DNA of 64,000 nt, taken from assembly GCF_013523055.1 (NCBI RefSeq), contig NZ_JAAMQM010000002.1, positions 124,001 through 188,000 on the forward strand, given 5' to 3'. Below, one piece after another: positions 1-7,620 of this stretch. Origin of the DNA: Pseudomonas capeferrum. Lineage in GTDB: Bacteria; Pseudomonadota; Gammaproteobacteria; Pseudomonadales; Pseudomonadaceae. The translations under genes and the position numbers were made by a program. A model generated the notes under the pieces. That model was given only the letters and a program-made list of their open reading frames with translations. It was not told the DNA's origin and searched no databases. The stretch's first letter is position 1; every line of letters starts with the position of its first letter.

Positions 1-1
1 T

Positions 2-457
2 GATGAGGCCAAGCTGACCATTCGCGGCGTACCGGACAATCCGGGTGTCGCCTTCAAGATCCTCGGCCCGATCAGTGCCTCGAACATCGAAGTCGACATG
101 ATCGTGCAGAATGTCGCGCACGATAACACCACGGACTTCACCTTCACCGTTCACCGCAACGAGTACGAGAAGGCACAGAGCGTCCTGGAAAACACGGCTC
201 GCGAGATCGGTGCGCGTGAAGTCATTGGCGATACCAAGATCGCCAAGGTCTCCATCGTCGGTGTCGGCATGCGCTCGCACGCCGGCGTTGCCAGCCAGAT
301 GTTCGAAGCCTTGGCCAAGGAAAGCATCAATATCCAGATGATCTCCACCTCGGAGATCAAGGTGTCGGTGGTCATCGAAGAGAAGTACCTCGAACTGGCG
401 GTACGTGCGCTGCACACGGCTTTCGAGCTGGATGCCCCCGTACGACAGAGTGAGTGA
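2..457 (+). CDS. lysC: Aspartate kinase, C-terminal part (cut by window edge)
   Basis: The frame is open from the window edge to a TGA stop and gives the last 151 residues of aspartokinase, which makes aspartyl phosphate at the head of lysine, threonine and methionine synthesis. The visible part is the regulatory region of two ACT domains: the first carries the VPDNPGVAFKIL stretch typical of effector-binding ACT domains, and the second has KVSIVGVGMRSHAGVAS followed by the INIQMISTSEIKVSVV segment. The catalytic kinase domain lies upstream of the window. Identity is supported by the genes that follow (rsmA and tRNA-Ser), the standard Pseudomonas order. A GC-rich hairpin follows the stop. Confidence 0.95.
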   Translation, partial: DEAKLTIRGVPDNPGVAFKILGPISASNIEVDMIVQNVAHDNTTDFTFTVHRNEYEKAQSVLENTAREIGAREVIGDTKIAKVSIVGVGMRSHAGVASQMFEALAKESINIQMISTSEIKVSVVIEEKYLELAVRALHTAFELDAPVRQSE

Positions 458-471
458 AACACTGCCTTGAG

Positions 472-494
472 GGGCGCGGCTTGCCGCGCCCTTC
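472..494 (+). terminator. GC-rich hairpin after lysC
   Basis: An 8-bp stem (472-479 with 484-491) closes a CTTG loop just behind the lysC stop. No T-run follows, so it may only attenuate or protect the 3' end rather than terminate fully. Confidence 0.5.
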
Positions 495-636
495 GCGTTT
501 CTGGCTTTCACGCGCGATCCTGTCCTTTCGTGCGCGAGAGCCGATACGGGGCTGCTTCGGATCTTCCTGATGGAAAATAGGCGTGGCCCCTGCCGTAAAG
601 ACTGTTATCCCTGAATGATTGTGTAAGGAGAAAGCT

Positions 637-825
637 ATGTTGATTCTGACTCGTCGGTGCGCCGAGAGCCTGATCATTGGCGACGGTGAGATCACCGTGA
701 CTGTGCTGGGCGTCAAAGGAAACCAGGTGCGTATCGGTGTCAGCGCCCCTAAGGAAGTGGCGGTTCACCGCGAGGAAATCTACCTGCGGATCAAGAAAGA
801 GAAAGACGAAGAACCAAGCCTTTAA
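637..825 (+). CDS. rsmA: RsmA/CsrA post-transcriptional regulator
   Basis: A 62-residue CsrA-family RNA-binding protein that binds GGA motifs near ribosome sites of target mRNAs; in pseudomonads it acts in the Gac/Rsm switch between motile and sessile or secretion lifestyles. The protein starts MLILTRR, has the [11 protein letters not shown] core and the VAVHREE segment with the RNA-contacting arginine at position 45. The ATG at 637 is chosen because AAGGAG lies at 625-630; an in-frame upstream start would lack a ribosome site and add residues before the conserved MLILTRR. The first loop ([12 protein letters not shown]) differs from the usual VGETLMIGDEV and is one residue longer. Position between lysC and tRNA-Ser marks it as the rsmA paralogue rather than rsmE or rsmI. 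Confidence 0.95.
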   Translation: MLILTRRCAESLIIGDGEITVTVLGVKGNQVRIGVSAPKEVAVHREEIYLRIKKEKDEEPSL

Positions 826-897
826 TTTTTATCGATTTTTTTTCACAAAAGGGTTTGCAAACGGGGAGAGGTCTGGTTATTATACGCCCCGTGTTGC

Positions 898-988
898 GGT
901 GAGGTGGCCGAGTGGCCGAAGGCGCTCCCCTGCTAAGGGAGTATACCTCATAAGGGTATCGGGGGTTCGAATCCCCCCTTCACCGCCA
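898..988 (+). tRNA. tRNA-Ser (anticodon GCU)
   Basis: A 91-nt class II tRNA with a seven-pair acceptor stem (GGTGAGG with CTTCACC), anticodon GCT at 932-934, a long variable arm, a GGTTCGAATCC T-arm and an encoded CCA at 986-988. Confidence 0.97.
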
Positions 989-1096
989 TTATTCGTGTAG
1001 GGCGCTTCTAACTGGCTGGGTTGCTTAAGTCGTTGAAATTAAACGAAAAAGTACTTGGCAAATCGGTAAAGCGAACTATAATGCGCGGCAAGACAT

Positions 1097-1173
1097 GGAC
1101 TCATAGCTCAGCTGGATAGAGTACTCGGCTACGAACCGAGCGGTCGCAGGTTCGAATCCTGCTGAGTCCACCA
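1097..1173 (+). tRNA. tRNA-Arg (anticodon ACG), copy 1
   Basis: A 77-nt tRNA with acceptor stem GGACTCA/TGAGTCC, anticodon ACG in the loop CTACGAA, and encoded CCA. It is the first of three copies with the same mature sequence. Confidence 0.97.
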
Positions 1174-1246
1174 TATAATAAGCCTGGTTCTTCATCGAGG
1201 CAGGCTTGTTTAAACCAGTGGTAACCTGGTCTAAAATTACCAAACT

Positions 1247-1323
1247 GGACTCATAGCTCAGCTGGATAGAGTACTCGGCTACGAACCGAGCGGTCGCAGG
1301 TTCGAATCCTGCTGAGTCCACCA
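1247..1323 (+). tRNA. tRNA-Arg (anticodon ACG), copy 2
   Basis: Same mature sequence as the copy at 1097, including encoded CCA. The spacer before it also closely matches the spacer before copy 3, so the unit (about 150 bp) arose by tandem duplication. Confidence 0.97.
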
Positions 1324-1397
1324 TACAATAAGCCTGGTTCGTTTATCGAAGCAGGTTTGTTTCAACCAGTGGTAGCCTGGTCTAAAAATACCAAACT

Positions 1398-1474
1398 GGA
1401 CTCATAGCTCAGCTGGATAGAGTACTCGGCTACGAACCGAGCGGTCGCAGGTTCGAATCCTGCTGAGTCCACCA
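1398..1474 (+). tRNA. tRNA-Arg (anticodon ACG), copy 3
   Basis: Third copy of the tRNA-Arg(ACG) with encoded CCA; a strong terminator follows at once, so the tRNA genes are probably one transcription unit. Confidence 0.97.
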
Positions 1475-1483
1475 TATACCAAG

Positions 1484-1509
1484 AAGCCCGCTTTCATAGC
1501 GGGCTTTTT
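1484..1509 (+). terminator. Intrinsic terminator of the tRNA cluster
   Basis: A 7-bp stem AGCCCGC/GCGGGCT (1485-1491 with 1499-1505) is followed by a T-run, ideally placed 10 nt after the last tRNA-Arg. Confidence 0.9.
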
Positions 1510-1782
1510 GCTGTCTGGAGCATTACCTTTTCTTTAGCGTTCGCCGTCGCACGCACGGCTTCGAGCGTTGTCATAGCTTTCTCTCGCAAGCGATTGTTCT
1601 GGCCAAAAATTTAAGCGATCACGCCGCCAAGGCAGTGTATGATTGCGCCCGTCAGCCCCGCCGGGGCTTGTGGAATGCCACCATGGACTTACCCAGTAGT
1701 TACTCAATAGCCCGATTTGTTCAGCAGAATCTGACCGATTGATTCTCCCGGCGTGCTCCGCTGCTGGGAGTGGAGTTCGCCT

Positions 1783-3225
1783 ATGACCGAAGTCGAAGTA
1801 AAGAAAGCGCCTGAAAGCCTGCAGGATCGCCTGGCCCAGGTGATCGACCTGCTGCAACGCCAGCGGGTGGTCGAGGACCTGACGCACCGTCAGGAAGGCC
1901 ACCACCATGACTTGGTGGAGAACCTGGTCCATCGGCAGAACCTGGTCGAGCTGCAACGCAAGCTCGATGACCTGCACCCCGCCGACATCGCCTACATCCT
2001 CGAAGCACTGCCGCTGGACGACCGCCTGACGGTCTGGCAGTTGGTGCGCTCCGAGCGTGACGGCGACATCCTCCTCGAAGTATCCGACTCGGTTCGGGAA
2101 AACCTGATCGCCGACATGGACGATCACGAGCTGCTCGCCGCCGCCAAGGAGATGGACGCCGACGAGCTGGCCGACCTGGCGCCCGAGCTGCCGCGTGATG
2201 TCGTCCACGAGCTGATGGAAAGCCTCGACGCGCAACAGCGTGAGCGTGTGCGATCGGCCTTGAGCTACGACGAGGATCAGGTCGGCGCGCTGATGGACTT
2301 CGAGATGGTCACCATCCGCGAAGATGTCAGCCTGGAAGTGGTATTGCGCTACCTGCGTCGGCTGAAGGAGCTGCCTGGCCATACCGACAAGCTGTTCGTG
2401 GTCGATTCCGACGGTGTCCTCAAGGGCGTGCTACCGATCAAGCGTTTGCTGGTCAACGATCCGGAGAAGCAGGTTTCCGAAGTCATGGCCAGCGATCCGG
2501 TGAGCTTCCATCCCGATGAAGATGCCTATGATGCGGCTCAGGCGTTCGAGCGTTATGACCTGGTATCGGCGCCGGTGGTCGACAAGAAAGATCGCCTCAT
2601 CGGCCGTCTGACCATCGATGAAATGGTCGACTTGATTCGTGAGGAAAGCGAGAGCGAAGTGCTTAACATGGCCGGCCTGCGCGAAGAGGAAGACATCTTC
2701 GCCTCGGTCTGGCGCTCGCTGCGCAACCGCTGGGCCTGGCTGGCCATCAACCTCATCACCGCATTCCTGGCTTCCCGTGTCATTGGCCTGTTCGAGGGCT
2801 CGATCGAAAAACTGGTCGCACTGGCCGCCTTGATGCCTATCGTGGCGGGTATCGGCGGCAACTCGGGCAATCAGACCATCACCATGATCGTCCGAGCCAT
2901 GGCTCTGGACCAGGTAAGCCCTGGCAATACCTCGCGTCTGATGCGCAAGGAGCTGGCGGTTTCCCTGCTCAACGGCTTGATCTGGGGCGGCGTGATAGGA
3001 GTGGTGGCGTTCTTGCTGTATGACAGCTGGTCATTGGGAGTGGTCATGACGGCCGCCATGACCCTGAACCTGCTGCTGGCTGCCTTGATGGGGGTGTTGA
3101 TCCCCATGACGCTGATGCGCCTGGGGCGCGACCCGGCAATGGGCGCAAGCGTAATGATCACTGCAGTGACCGACAGTGGTGGGTTCTTCATCTTCCTGGG
3201 GCTGGCCACCATCTTCCTGCTCTGA
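1783..3225 (+). CDS. mgtE: MgtE magnesium transporter
   Basis: A 480-residue MgtE-family Mg2+ channel of the inner membrane. The N-terminal half (to about residue 135) is the acidic helical MgtE N-domain (LHPADIAYILEALP, EMDADELADLAPELP), followed by two CBS domains (about 140-265, with KQVSEVMASDPVSF) that sense Mg2+ and gate the pore. The C-terminal 180 residues have five hydrophobic segments, including the pore signature GIGGNSGNQT. The ATG at 1783 follows TGGAG; an upstream in-frame start adds only ten unconserved residues. No M-box-like leader is evident in the 270 bp upstream. It is transcribed alone and ends in a symmetrical terminator shared with amrZ on the other strand. Confidence 0.95.
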   Translation: MTEVEVKKAPESLQDRLAQVIDLLQRQRVVEDLTHRQEGHHHDLVENLVHRQNLVELQRKLDDLHPADIAYILEALPLDDRLTVWQLVRSERDGDILLEVSDSVRENLIADMDDHELLAAAKEMDADELADLAPELPRDVVHELMESLDAQQRERVRSALSYDEDQVGALMDFEMVTIREDVSLEVVLRYLRRLKELPGHTDKLFVVDSDGVLKGVLPIKRLLVNDPEKQVSEVMASDPVSFHPDEDAYDAAQAFERYDLVSAPVVDKKDRLIGRLTIDEMVDLIREESESEVLNMAGLREEEDIFASVWRSLRNRWAWLAINLITAFLASRVIGLFEGSIEKLVALAALMPIVAGIGGNSGNQTITMIVRAMALDQVSPGNTSRLMRKELAVSLLNGLIWGGVIGVVAFLLYDSWSLGVVMTAAMTLNLLLAALMGVLIPMTLMRLGRDPAMGASVMITAVTDSGGFFIFLGLATIFLL

Positions 3226-3246
3226 CCGAGCCTAGCGATCGAACAT

Positions 3247-3274
3247 GAAAAAGCCAGCTTTCGCTGGCTTTTTC
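3247..3274. terminator. Bidirectional terminator between mgtE and amrZ
   Basis: The palindrome AAAAAGCCAGC - TTTC - GCTGGCTTTTT has an A-run on one side and a T-run on the other, so it can stop transcription from both convergent genes. Confidence 0.92.
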
Positions 3275-3296
3275 AATACAGGCAAGCAGTCAGCAA

Positions 3297-3623
3297 TCAG
3301 GAGGCGTCAGCCGCCATTTCCGCGTCATGAGCGATCAGTGCCACCAAGGCATTCTGCTGACGGTGGGAAAGCTGACGGAAGCGTTGCAACAGTTCGCGTT
3401 CATGCAGTGACAGCTCCGGGCTGTCGAGGCGCATGCTCAGTTCATCGCCAAGAGCTCCTTCCTGGATAAGGCTCTGCTCCAGACGGGCGATGATTTCGGA
3501 GTTCATGCTGCGGTGATGGTTGCGCGCAACCTCGGCAATGCGCTCACGCATTCCGTCTGGCAGGCGGACGACGAATTTGTCAGCAGTGCGGCTCGAATAG
3601 ATAGCCTGTTTCATTGGGCGCAT
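3297..3623 (-). CDS. amrZ: AmrZ, ribbon-helix-helix regulator
   Basis: A 108-residue Arc/MetJ-type DNA-binding protein. The flexible N-arm and ribbon ([17 protein letters not shown]) and the helix pair ([20 protein letters not shown]) match, from memory, AmrZ of pseudomonads almost residue for residue; the C-terminal part ([20 protein letters not shown]) is its oligomerisation domain. AmrZ controls alginate, flagella, twitching and c-di-GMP genes. The start at 3623 (MRPMKQ) is preferred over an in-frame ATG 54 nt upstream because the added residues are not part of the known family; no strong ribosome site is visible for either. It is monocistronic and convergent with mgtE. Confidence 0.9.
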   Translation of the reverse strand: MRPMKQAIYSSRTADKFVVRLPDGMRERIAEVARNHHRSMNSEIIARLEQSLIQEGALGDELSMRLDSPELSLHERELLQRFRQLSHRQQNALVALIAHDAEMAADAS

Positions 3624-3970
3624 ATAATTGACCGGTTTTTCTGGTTCAGGGGAAGCGGTTCGCAAAATTGGCCGCACGGTGCGAATACGACCGTAACGAC
3701 GACAAAATGTTCAACCGTGACTGGAATTAAGGTGTTCATCTTGCCTCAGGATCGTCGATTCCTTGGCGTCAAATCTGTGACAAATAGTGATCCCGCTGCA
3801 GGCTTATTGCCAGTACCAATCATCAGAAATGAGTACTGGTTTGAAAAGTTTATCGCTCGTACGGCTCTACGGATCATCAGCCCTTTGCCGTCAAAAACCG
3901 GTAACGGTCAACAAAGCTCAGGAAAAACGCCTAGAATGCGCAGGTTTCCTTGATACAGAGCATAGTGGCT
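3624..3970. other. amrZ-phnN intergenic region
   Basis: These 347 bp between divergent genes are less GC-rich than the surroundings and should hold the amrZ promoter, a gene that in other pseudomonads is autoregulated. I see no convincing ORF and no repeat. An AmrZ operator is likely here but I cannot point to one with confidence. Confidence 0.4.
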
Positions 3971-4564
3971 ATGCAGCATGACGCAAGTGAGAATCGTAAC
4001 GGCCTTCATGCAGGCAGGCTGATTTATCTTGTCGGGCCTTCCGGCTCGGGTAAGGATTCCCTGATCGAGGCCGCGCGCACCCAGTTGGCTGCCCATGACA
4101 TTCGTATTGCCCGGCGTGTGATTACACGGTCGGCGGAGGCTTTGGGTGAGCACGCGCATGGCGTCAGCATTGGGCGTTTCGAGCATCTTCTAAGAGAGGG
4201 TGCCTTCTCCATGCACTGGCGAGCCAATGGTCTGGCTTACGGCATTCCAGTCGGGATCGATGGATGGTTGAACGCCGGGCATCATGTTCTGGTCAATGGT
4301 TCGCGGGGTTATCTGCCTGAAGCCTGTCTACGTTATCCACGGCTTTTGGCGATATGCCTCGAAGTGGCACCCGAGGTTCTACGAAGGCGTCTGGAGGAAA
4401 GAGGCCGGGAAAGCCCGGAGGAGATCGAAGGACGCATGAGCCGAAACGCGCGATTGCAAGGCGAGAACGGCTTAGGCGTACGTACACTCGATAATTCTGG
4501 AGCGCTTCAGGAAACGGTCAGGGCATTGCTTGGTCTGTTACGTGAAGAGGCGGTAATTGCCTAG
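3971..4564 (+). CDS. phnN: Ribose 1,5-bisphosphate phosphokinase PhnN
   Basis: A 197-residue P-loop kinase of the guanylate-kinase fold that phosphorylates ribose 1,5-bisphosphate to PRPP. The Walker A motif GPSGSGKDS is at residues 22-30; the family pattern RVITR, then the HGVSIGRFEHLLREGAF and HWRANGLAYGIP stretches, follow, and a C-terminal LEERGRESPEEIEGRMSR lid completes the domain. The ATG at 3971 is taken; a TTG 21 nt upstream in frame is possible, and neither has a strong ribosome site. PhnN normally sits in C-P lyase operons, but none of phnG-M is in view, so it probably serves as a salvage route to PRPP. Confidence 0.88.
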   Translation: MQHDASENRNGLHAGRLIYLVGPSGSGKDSLIEAARTQLAAHDIRIARRVITRSAEALGEHAHGVSIGRFEHLLREGAFSMHWRANGLAYGIPVGIDGWLNAGHHVLVNGSRGYLPEACLRYPRLLAICLEVAPEVLRRRLEERGRESPEEIEGRMSRNARLQGENGLGVRTLDNSGALQETVRALLGLLREEAVIA

Positions 4565-4576
4565 ACGGCGTCTAGA
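4561..4576. terminator. Short palindrome between phnN and the small convergent gene
   Basis: CTAGAC-GGC-GTCTAG spans the stop codons of the two convergent genes. The stem is only 6 bp and has no T-run, so it is a weak candidate. Confidence 0.35.
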
Positions 4577-4760
4577 AGGCAATTCGCTGTGATGTTTCGG
4601 AGTGCATCCGCGCCTGATCGGATCCCATGACGGCTTGCTGCGCTTGCAGGTTAGGCGCGTATTTGGCGAGATGGCCTGCCGAGGTAGAAAAATCACTTAC
4701 ACCGAGGGTCACGACGGCACCCAGGACCAGGGCGTTCAACAGGAGCAGAAAGCTGTTCAT
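4572..4760 (-). CDS. Small secreted or membrane-anchored protein
   Basis: A 62-residue protein starting MNSFLLLLNALVLGAVVTLG, which is either an N-terminal membrane helix or a signal peptide, followed by a polar tail rich in Gln and Ala (LQAQQAVMGSDQARMHSETSQ). The start at 4760 is supported by GAGGA eight bases upstream; a longer reading would place 26 unlikely residues in front. I do not recognise a family. The clear ribosome site and hydrophobic N-terminus argue that it is real. Confidence 0.65.
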   Translation of the reverse strand: MNSFLLLLNALVLGAVVTLGVSDFSTSAGHLAKYAPNLQAQQAVMGSDQARMHSETSQRIAF

Positions 4761-5042
4761 GATGTGTTCCTCGATCAAGGAAGGGATATCGATACTCAAG
4801 CAGGTGTCGTGCCAGACATGCAAAGGAAATATTACCACTTAAATCAATGAGTTAGGCTTTATTTTCAGGGTAGGGCCATGCACTTTGCATTTTGCACGGT
4901 CTATTTTCATGCATTTTGCCCGCTAGCCCGCGCGATGGAATTCATCCTACGGGCAAAAAGCCCGATTCAAACATGACAAAAGGCAGCTCGGTGGGTAACA
5001 TGCTCGCCGTCCTCACCGCGCAGCGCTCGCTGTCGGTTCAAA
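4761..5042. other. Gene-poor stretch before the tRNA-Arg region
   Basis: It contains an AT-rich promoter-like stretch upstream of the small gene and a small CGGGC-AAAAA-GCCCG hairpin at about 4951-4965. No ORF with a plausible start is seen. Confidence 0.4.
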
Positions 5043-5116
5043 GGTCTCAGTAGCTCAATTGGATAGAGCATCCCCCCTAAGGGGAAGGTTGCAGGTTCTT
5101 ATCTGGGGTGGGGCAC
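5043..5116 (+). pseudogene. Degenerate tRNA-Arg-like gene
   Basis: The D-arm (AGTAGCTCAATTGGATAGAGCA) is intact, but the anticodon stem TCCCC/GGGGA encloses only five bases (CCTAA), two short of the usual CTCCTAA, so the anticodon is damaged. The T-arm (GCAGGTTCTTATCTGGG) has lost its conserved TTCGA and pairing, and the acceptor ends do not pair. It resembles a tRNA-Arg(CCU) remnant, 130 bp before an intact tRNA-Arg(CCU). Confidence 0.75.
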
Positions 5117-5246
5117 AGTCTCCGAATGAGGCTGGCAGTCCTGCCTGACTGGCCTAGAGATCTGCAAGGGTGGAATGCCCAAGGGGAGTGGAATGAGGGT
5201 AACCCTTTTCTAAATCCCTGGTTTTGCGTAAGATATGCCGCTTGAT

Positions 5247-5318
5247 GTCTCCTTAGTTTAACGGATAGAACAAGCCCCTCCTAAGGGCTAGATGCTGGTT
5301 CGATTCCAGCAGGGGACG
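5247..5318 (+). tRNA. tRNA-Arg (anticodon CCU), no encoded CCA
   Basis: Full cloverleaf: acceptor GTCTCCT/AGGGGAC (one G-U pair), D-stem GTTT/GAAC, anticodon stem AGCCC/GGGCT around CTCCTAA, T-arm GCTGG-TTCGATT-CCAGC. The discriminator G is followed by CAT, so CCA must be added after transcription, unlike the other tRNA genes here. tRNA-Arg(CCU) genes are common integration targets, and the accessory genes that follow fit that. Confidence 0.85.
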
Positions 5319-5580
5319 CATTCTTCATCAGCCCACCTCCCTCCTTTTCCAGTGCCTGGCTCGCGGATTTTCTGTGCCTTCCGCATCCGATTTCTCTTAG
5401 TTTGAATGTGGTAGACCCAGCTACAATCCTTCCAAAGCACAGCCCCTCTGCCTCTCGAAAAACAGATCATCTGATTAGCCGGACGCGACTCCCAGCAGTC
5501 CATTCTTTAGCTGGCAATTTCCTCAAATCATCCTAGGTACCGCAGGAAGTAGGGCGGTTCGCTTGATGAATAGGCTGACG
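5319..5580. other. Stretch without recognised gene
   Basis: About 260 bp between tRNA-Arg(CCU) and a hypothetical gene on the other strand. I see no integrase fragment and no direct repeat of the tRNA 3' end. Confidence 0.35.
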
Positions 5581-6096
5581 CTAAAGCAAGCACTCTACGG
5601 CCTCGCTGGCTGATAAACCTCCGCGCTTACATGCAAGAAGAAAATCCTGGTCAAGCATCGCCTGGTCGTCAGCGAACAACCCGTGAAATTGAGCGACTAT
5701 GTCCGGACGCGGACGCCCATCGGTTGGATAGGCGCTCGTAGAATCACCTAGAGAGATATCTTCCTTGGCCCGTTTTAGAAGAGACAACCAAAGCCCATAG
5801 GGGACGGTCGTACGGTTCTCGTGTCGGCAACGGTATGAGAGTATCCGAAGCAGCTCAGGAGCTCGACTAATACAGACCTCACACACGACGCGTAGCGCCC
5901 CAAACGGAGCGTCACTCATTCCGATGACGGAGCTGTGACGCAGTCTAGGTATGGATTGATAGGATTCGTCGATGTTGACCGGATGCTCGTAAGCGTACTG
6001 CAAGGCCAGAGCACCGAAGCGTTCGGTACCAAGAGACCTAGCGAGGCGCTCGATAGCTTCGAGCTCGTGAAGGTTGTCCTGTGTTAAAGCTATCAA
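5581..6096 (-). CDS. Hypothetical protein
   Basis: A 171-residue soluble protein with no signal peptide or membrane segment. It is leucine- and alanine-rich with a likely helical N-terminus (LHELEAIERLARSLG) and a Cys/His-containing centre (VVCEVCISRAPEL, YRCRHENR). I do not recognise the family. The start is a TTG at 6096 with an AGGAGG-like stretch upstream; a shorter product from an internal ATG (MSDAPFGAL) cannot be excluded. It lies next to a DUF7693-like gene on the same strand and in the accessory region behind tRNA-Arg(CCU). Confidence 0.55.
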   Translation of the reverse strand: MIALTQDNLHELEAIERLARSLGTERFGALALQYAYEHPVNIDESYQSIPRLRHSSVIGMSDAPFGALRVVCEVCISRAPELLRILSYRCRHENRTTVPYGLWLSLLKRAKEDISLGDSTSAYPTDGRPRPDIVAQFHGLFADDQAMLDQDFLLACKRGGLSASEAVECLL

Positions 6097-6220
6097 TTCC
6101 TCACACCCCTCCTGTAGCTAACGACGCCATCTGTTGGTCAGATACGTCAGCAAACATTAATCTTATCCTCATGCAGCCAACGTAGTTAATGCATTCGAAC
6201 TGAAAGGCGAGCGGAACGCG

Positions 6221-6308
6221 CAAGCCGCATGGCTGCAGGCGTGAGGATGGAAGCCCGTAGGGCCGAGCCACGTAGTGGCTTGGTATACGACAGCCGGCCC
6301 CAGCGGGG
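6221..6308. repeat. Cluster of four short hairpins (structured intergenic element)
   Basis: Four consecutive perfect stems with tiny loops: AGCC-gcat-GGCT (6223-6234), GCCC-gta-GGGC (6253-6263), AGCCAC-gta-GTGGCT (6266-6280) and CCCC-agc-GGGG (6298-6308). It lies between two genes read on the minus strand. The pattern looks like a conserved structured element, but I cannot assign it to a named family. Confidence 0.55.
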
Positions 6309-6324
6309 TATGCCACGAAGTCCT

Positions 6325-6681
6325 CTACAGAGCCTTCAACATCTTTTCCAAGGTCTGATGTTCCCACGTCGATAACAGAGCAATCGGATCAGTCCGATCA
6401 CCTGAATCGAAATCCCAACATTGCCCATCCGGGCTCACAGCCTGCTCGCAGTAGTTCAGCTCATCGCAATCGTTGTAAATCGTGATGCGCCAACCCTCCA
6501 CGTTGACGACAAAGTGACAGGCGTAGACCTCATCCCAAGTCTGGTCGCCGATCTTGGTCATAGCCCGACGCCCAAGCACCACCTCTCGCAGCACCTGGCA
6601 AACCTCACGTGCCGTGAGCCCGTCTCGAGATCCATCGCCGCAATCGTCTAGTGTCATAGGGCAGTCTATTTTCTCAGTCAT
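6325..6681 (-). CDS. DUF7693-like hypothetical protein
   Basis: A 118-residue protein with the pattern LTAREVCQVLREVVLGRR, then WDEVYACHFVVNVEGWRITIYND, CDELNYCE and a C-terminal LLSTWEHQTLEKMLKAL. I recall this as the Pseudomonas-restricted DUF7693 family (function unknown); the assignment is from memory. No signal peptide or membrane helix. The ATG at 6681 has only a weak ribosome site. These genes usually sit in variable regions, which fits the position near a damaged tRNA gene. Confidence 0.7.
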   Translation of the reverse strand: MTEKIDCPMTLDDCGDGSRDGLTAREVCQVLREVVLGRRAMTKIGDQTWDEVYACHFVVNVEGWRITIYNDCDELNYCEQAVSPDGQCWDFDSGDRTDPIALLSTWEHQTLEKMLKAL

Positions 6682-6713
6682 CTACTTGAGGATTCTACTC
6701 TCCACGCACAGGG

Positions 6714-7409
6714 ATGGATGTCATGGCTTCAGTTGACGGCCATTTGGACAAGGCACGGGTGATCGTCCTTAGGGCTGAGGGACGGGTATTTTCAGCTGGG
6801 GCCGATTTGAGTTCGGCAGCCTTCGTTCCGCCCGGTCCCGGGCGTGCCCAGCGTCAGCATGAGATGCAACGGTTGTATTCCGGTGTTGTGCGGCTAATGC
6901 GCAGTTGCCCGCAACCCATTATTGCCTTGGCCCAAGGGGCTGCTTGCGGGGCAGGCTTTTCGTTGCTGCTGGCGTCTGATGTAAGGCTGCCGACTGAGCA
7001 CGCAAAAATGAATGCCGCGTATCTGCGCATCGGTCTGGGTGGCTGTGATATGGGCTCCGGTTACCTGATGCCACGCCTGGCAGGACTATCAGCGGCAAGC
7101 GAATTCCTTCTCAGCGGCCGCTTCATCAGCGCACAACGTGCGCTGGCGATGGGGTTGATCAGCGAAATTGTCGCACCTGAACAGTTACTCGAGAGCGGCC
7201 TTTCGCTGGCCCGCGACATGCTCAAGGCATCGCCCATGGGATTGCGCCTGACCTAAGAAACCTTGAATGCCAGCGTGGATGCCGGCAGTCTCGACGCTGC
7301 TCTGGTACTTGAGGACCGCCAGCAGGTAATCCTGCTCGATACCGAAGATCACCGTGAGGCGGTGGCGGCGTTTCTGGAGCGAAAAGCACCGAGTTACGAG
7401 GATTTTTGA
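6714..7409 (+). pseudogene. Enoyl-CoA hydratase/isomerase remnant
   Basis: Crotonase-fold sequence with the first oxyanion-hole region (GRVFSAGADL) and the second (QGAACGAGFSLLLASD) intact. It begins about 40 residues into the usual domain, so the N-terminus is missing. A TAA at 7254-7256 interrupts the frame; the reading continues in the same frame (ETLNASVDAGSLDAAL ... APSYEDF) to a natural stop at 7407-7409, so one substitution created the stop. Together with the acyl-CoA synthetase scrap that follows, this is a decayed fatty-acid or aromatic-acid degradation unit. Confidence 0.85.
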
Positions 7410-7620
7410 GGCGATATCGTGATGGGCGGAGATGAGATGGGCGCGATCATGAATATCGGTAACTACAGATCCGCATCGAGCAGGGCAAAGTCTTTCCCAT
7501 AACATGTGCATGGCTATCACCCCCTGTGAGCGGGCAGCGCTGCTCTGGCCGTAGACACTACGCCACCCTCGCCGAGTAGCGATCCACGGGAGGGTGCACT
7601 ATAAACACTCCGCGACTGAT

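Noticed and set aside
1076-1324. Frame with repeated VDSAGFEPATARFVAEYS on the minus strand
   Set aside because: This is the translated complement of two tRNA-Arg genes, a common false prediction.
1510-1782. Mg2+ riboswitch upstream of mgtE
   Set aside because: I looked for an M-box or similar structured leader and found no convincing conserved stems.
1534-2382. 282-codon open frame on the minus strand
   Set aside because: It is the shadow of mgtE, full of Gln/His/Val as expected for an antisense frame, and the plus-strand product is a well-known family.
5288-5503. 71-codon frame ending PCWNRTSI on the minus strand
   Set aside because: Its end is the complement of tRNA-Arg(CCU), and the rest has no ribosome site or family resemblance.
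6101-6367. 88-codon frame on the minus strand
   Set aside because: It overlaps the end of the DUF7693-like gene and reads through the hairpin cluster; composition is not protein-like.
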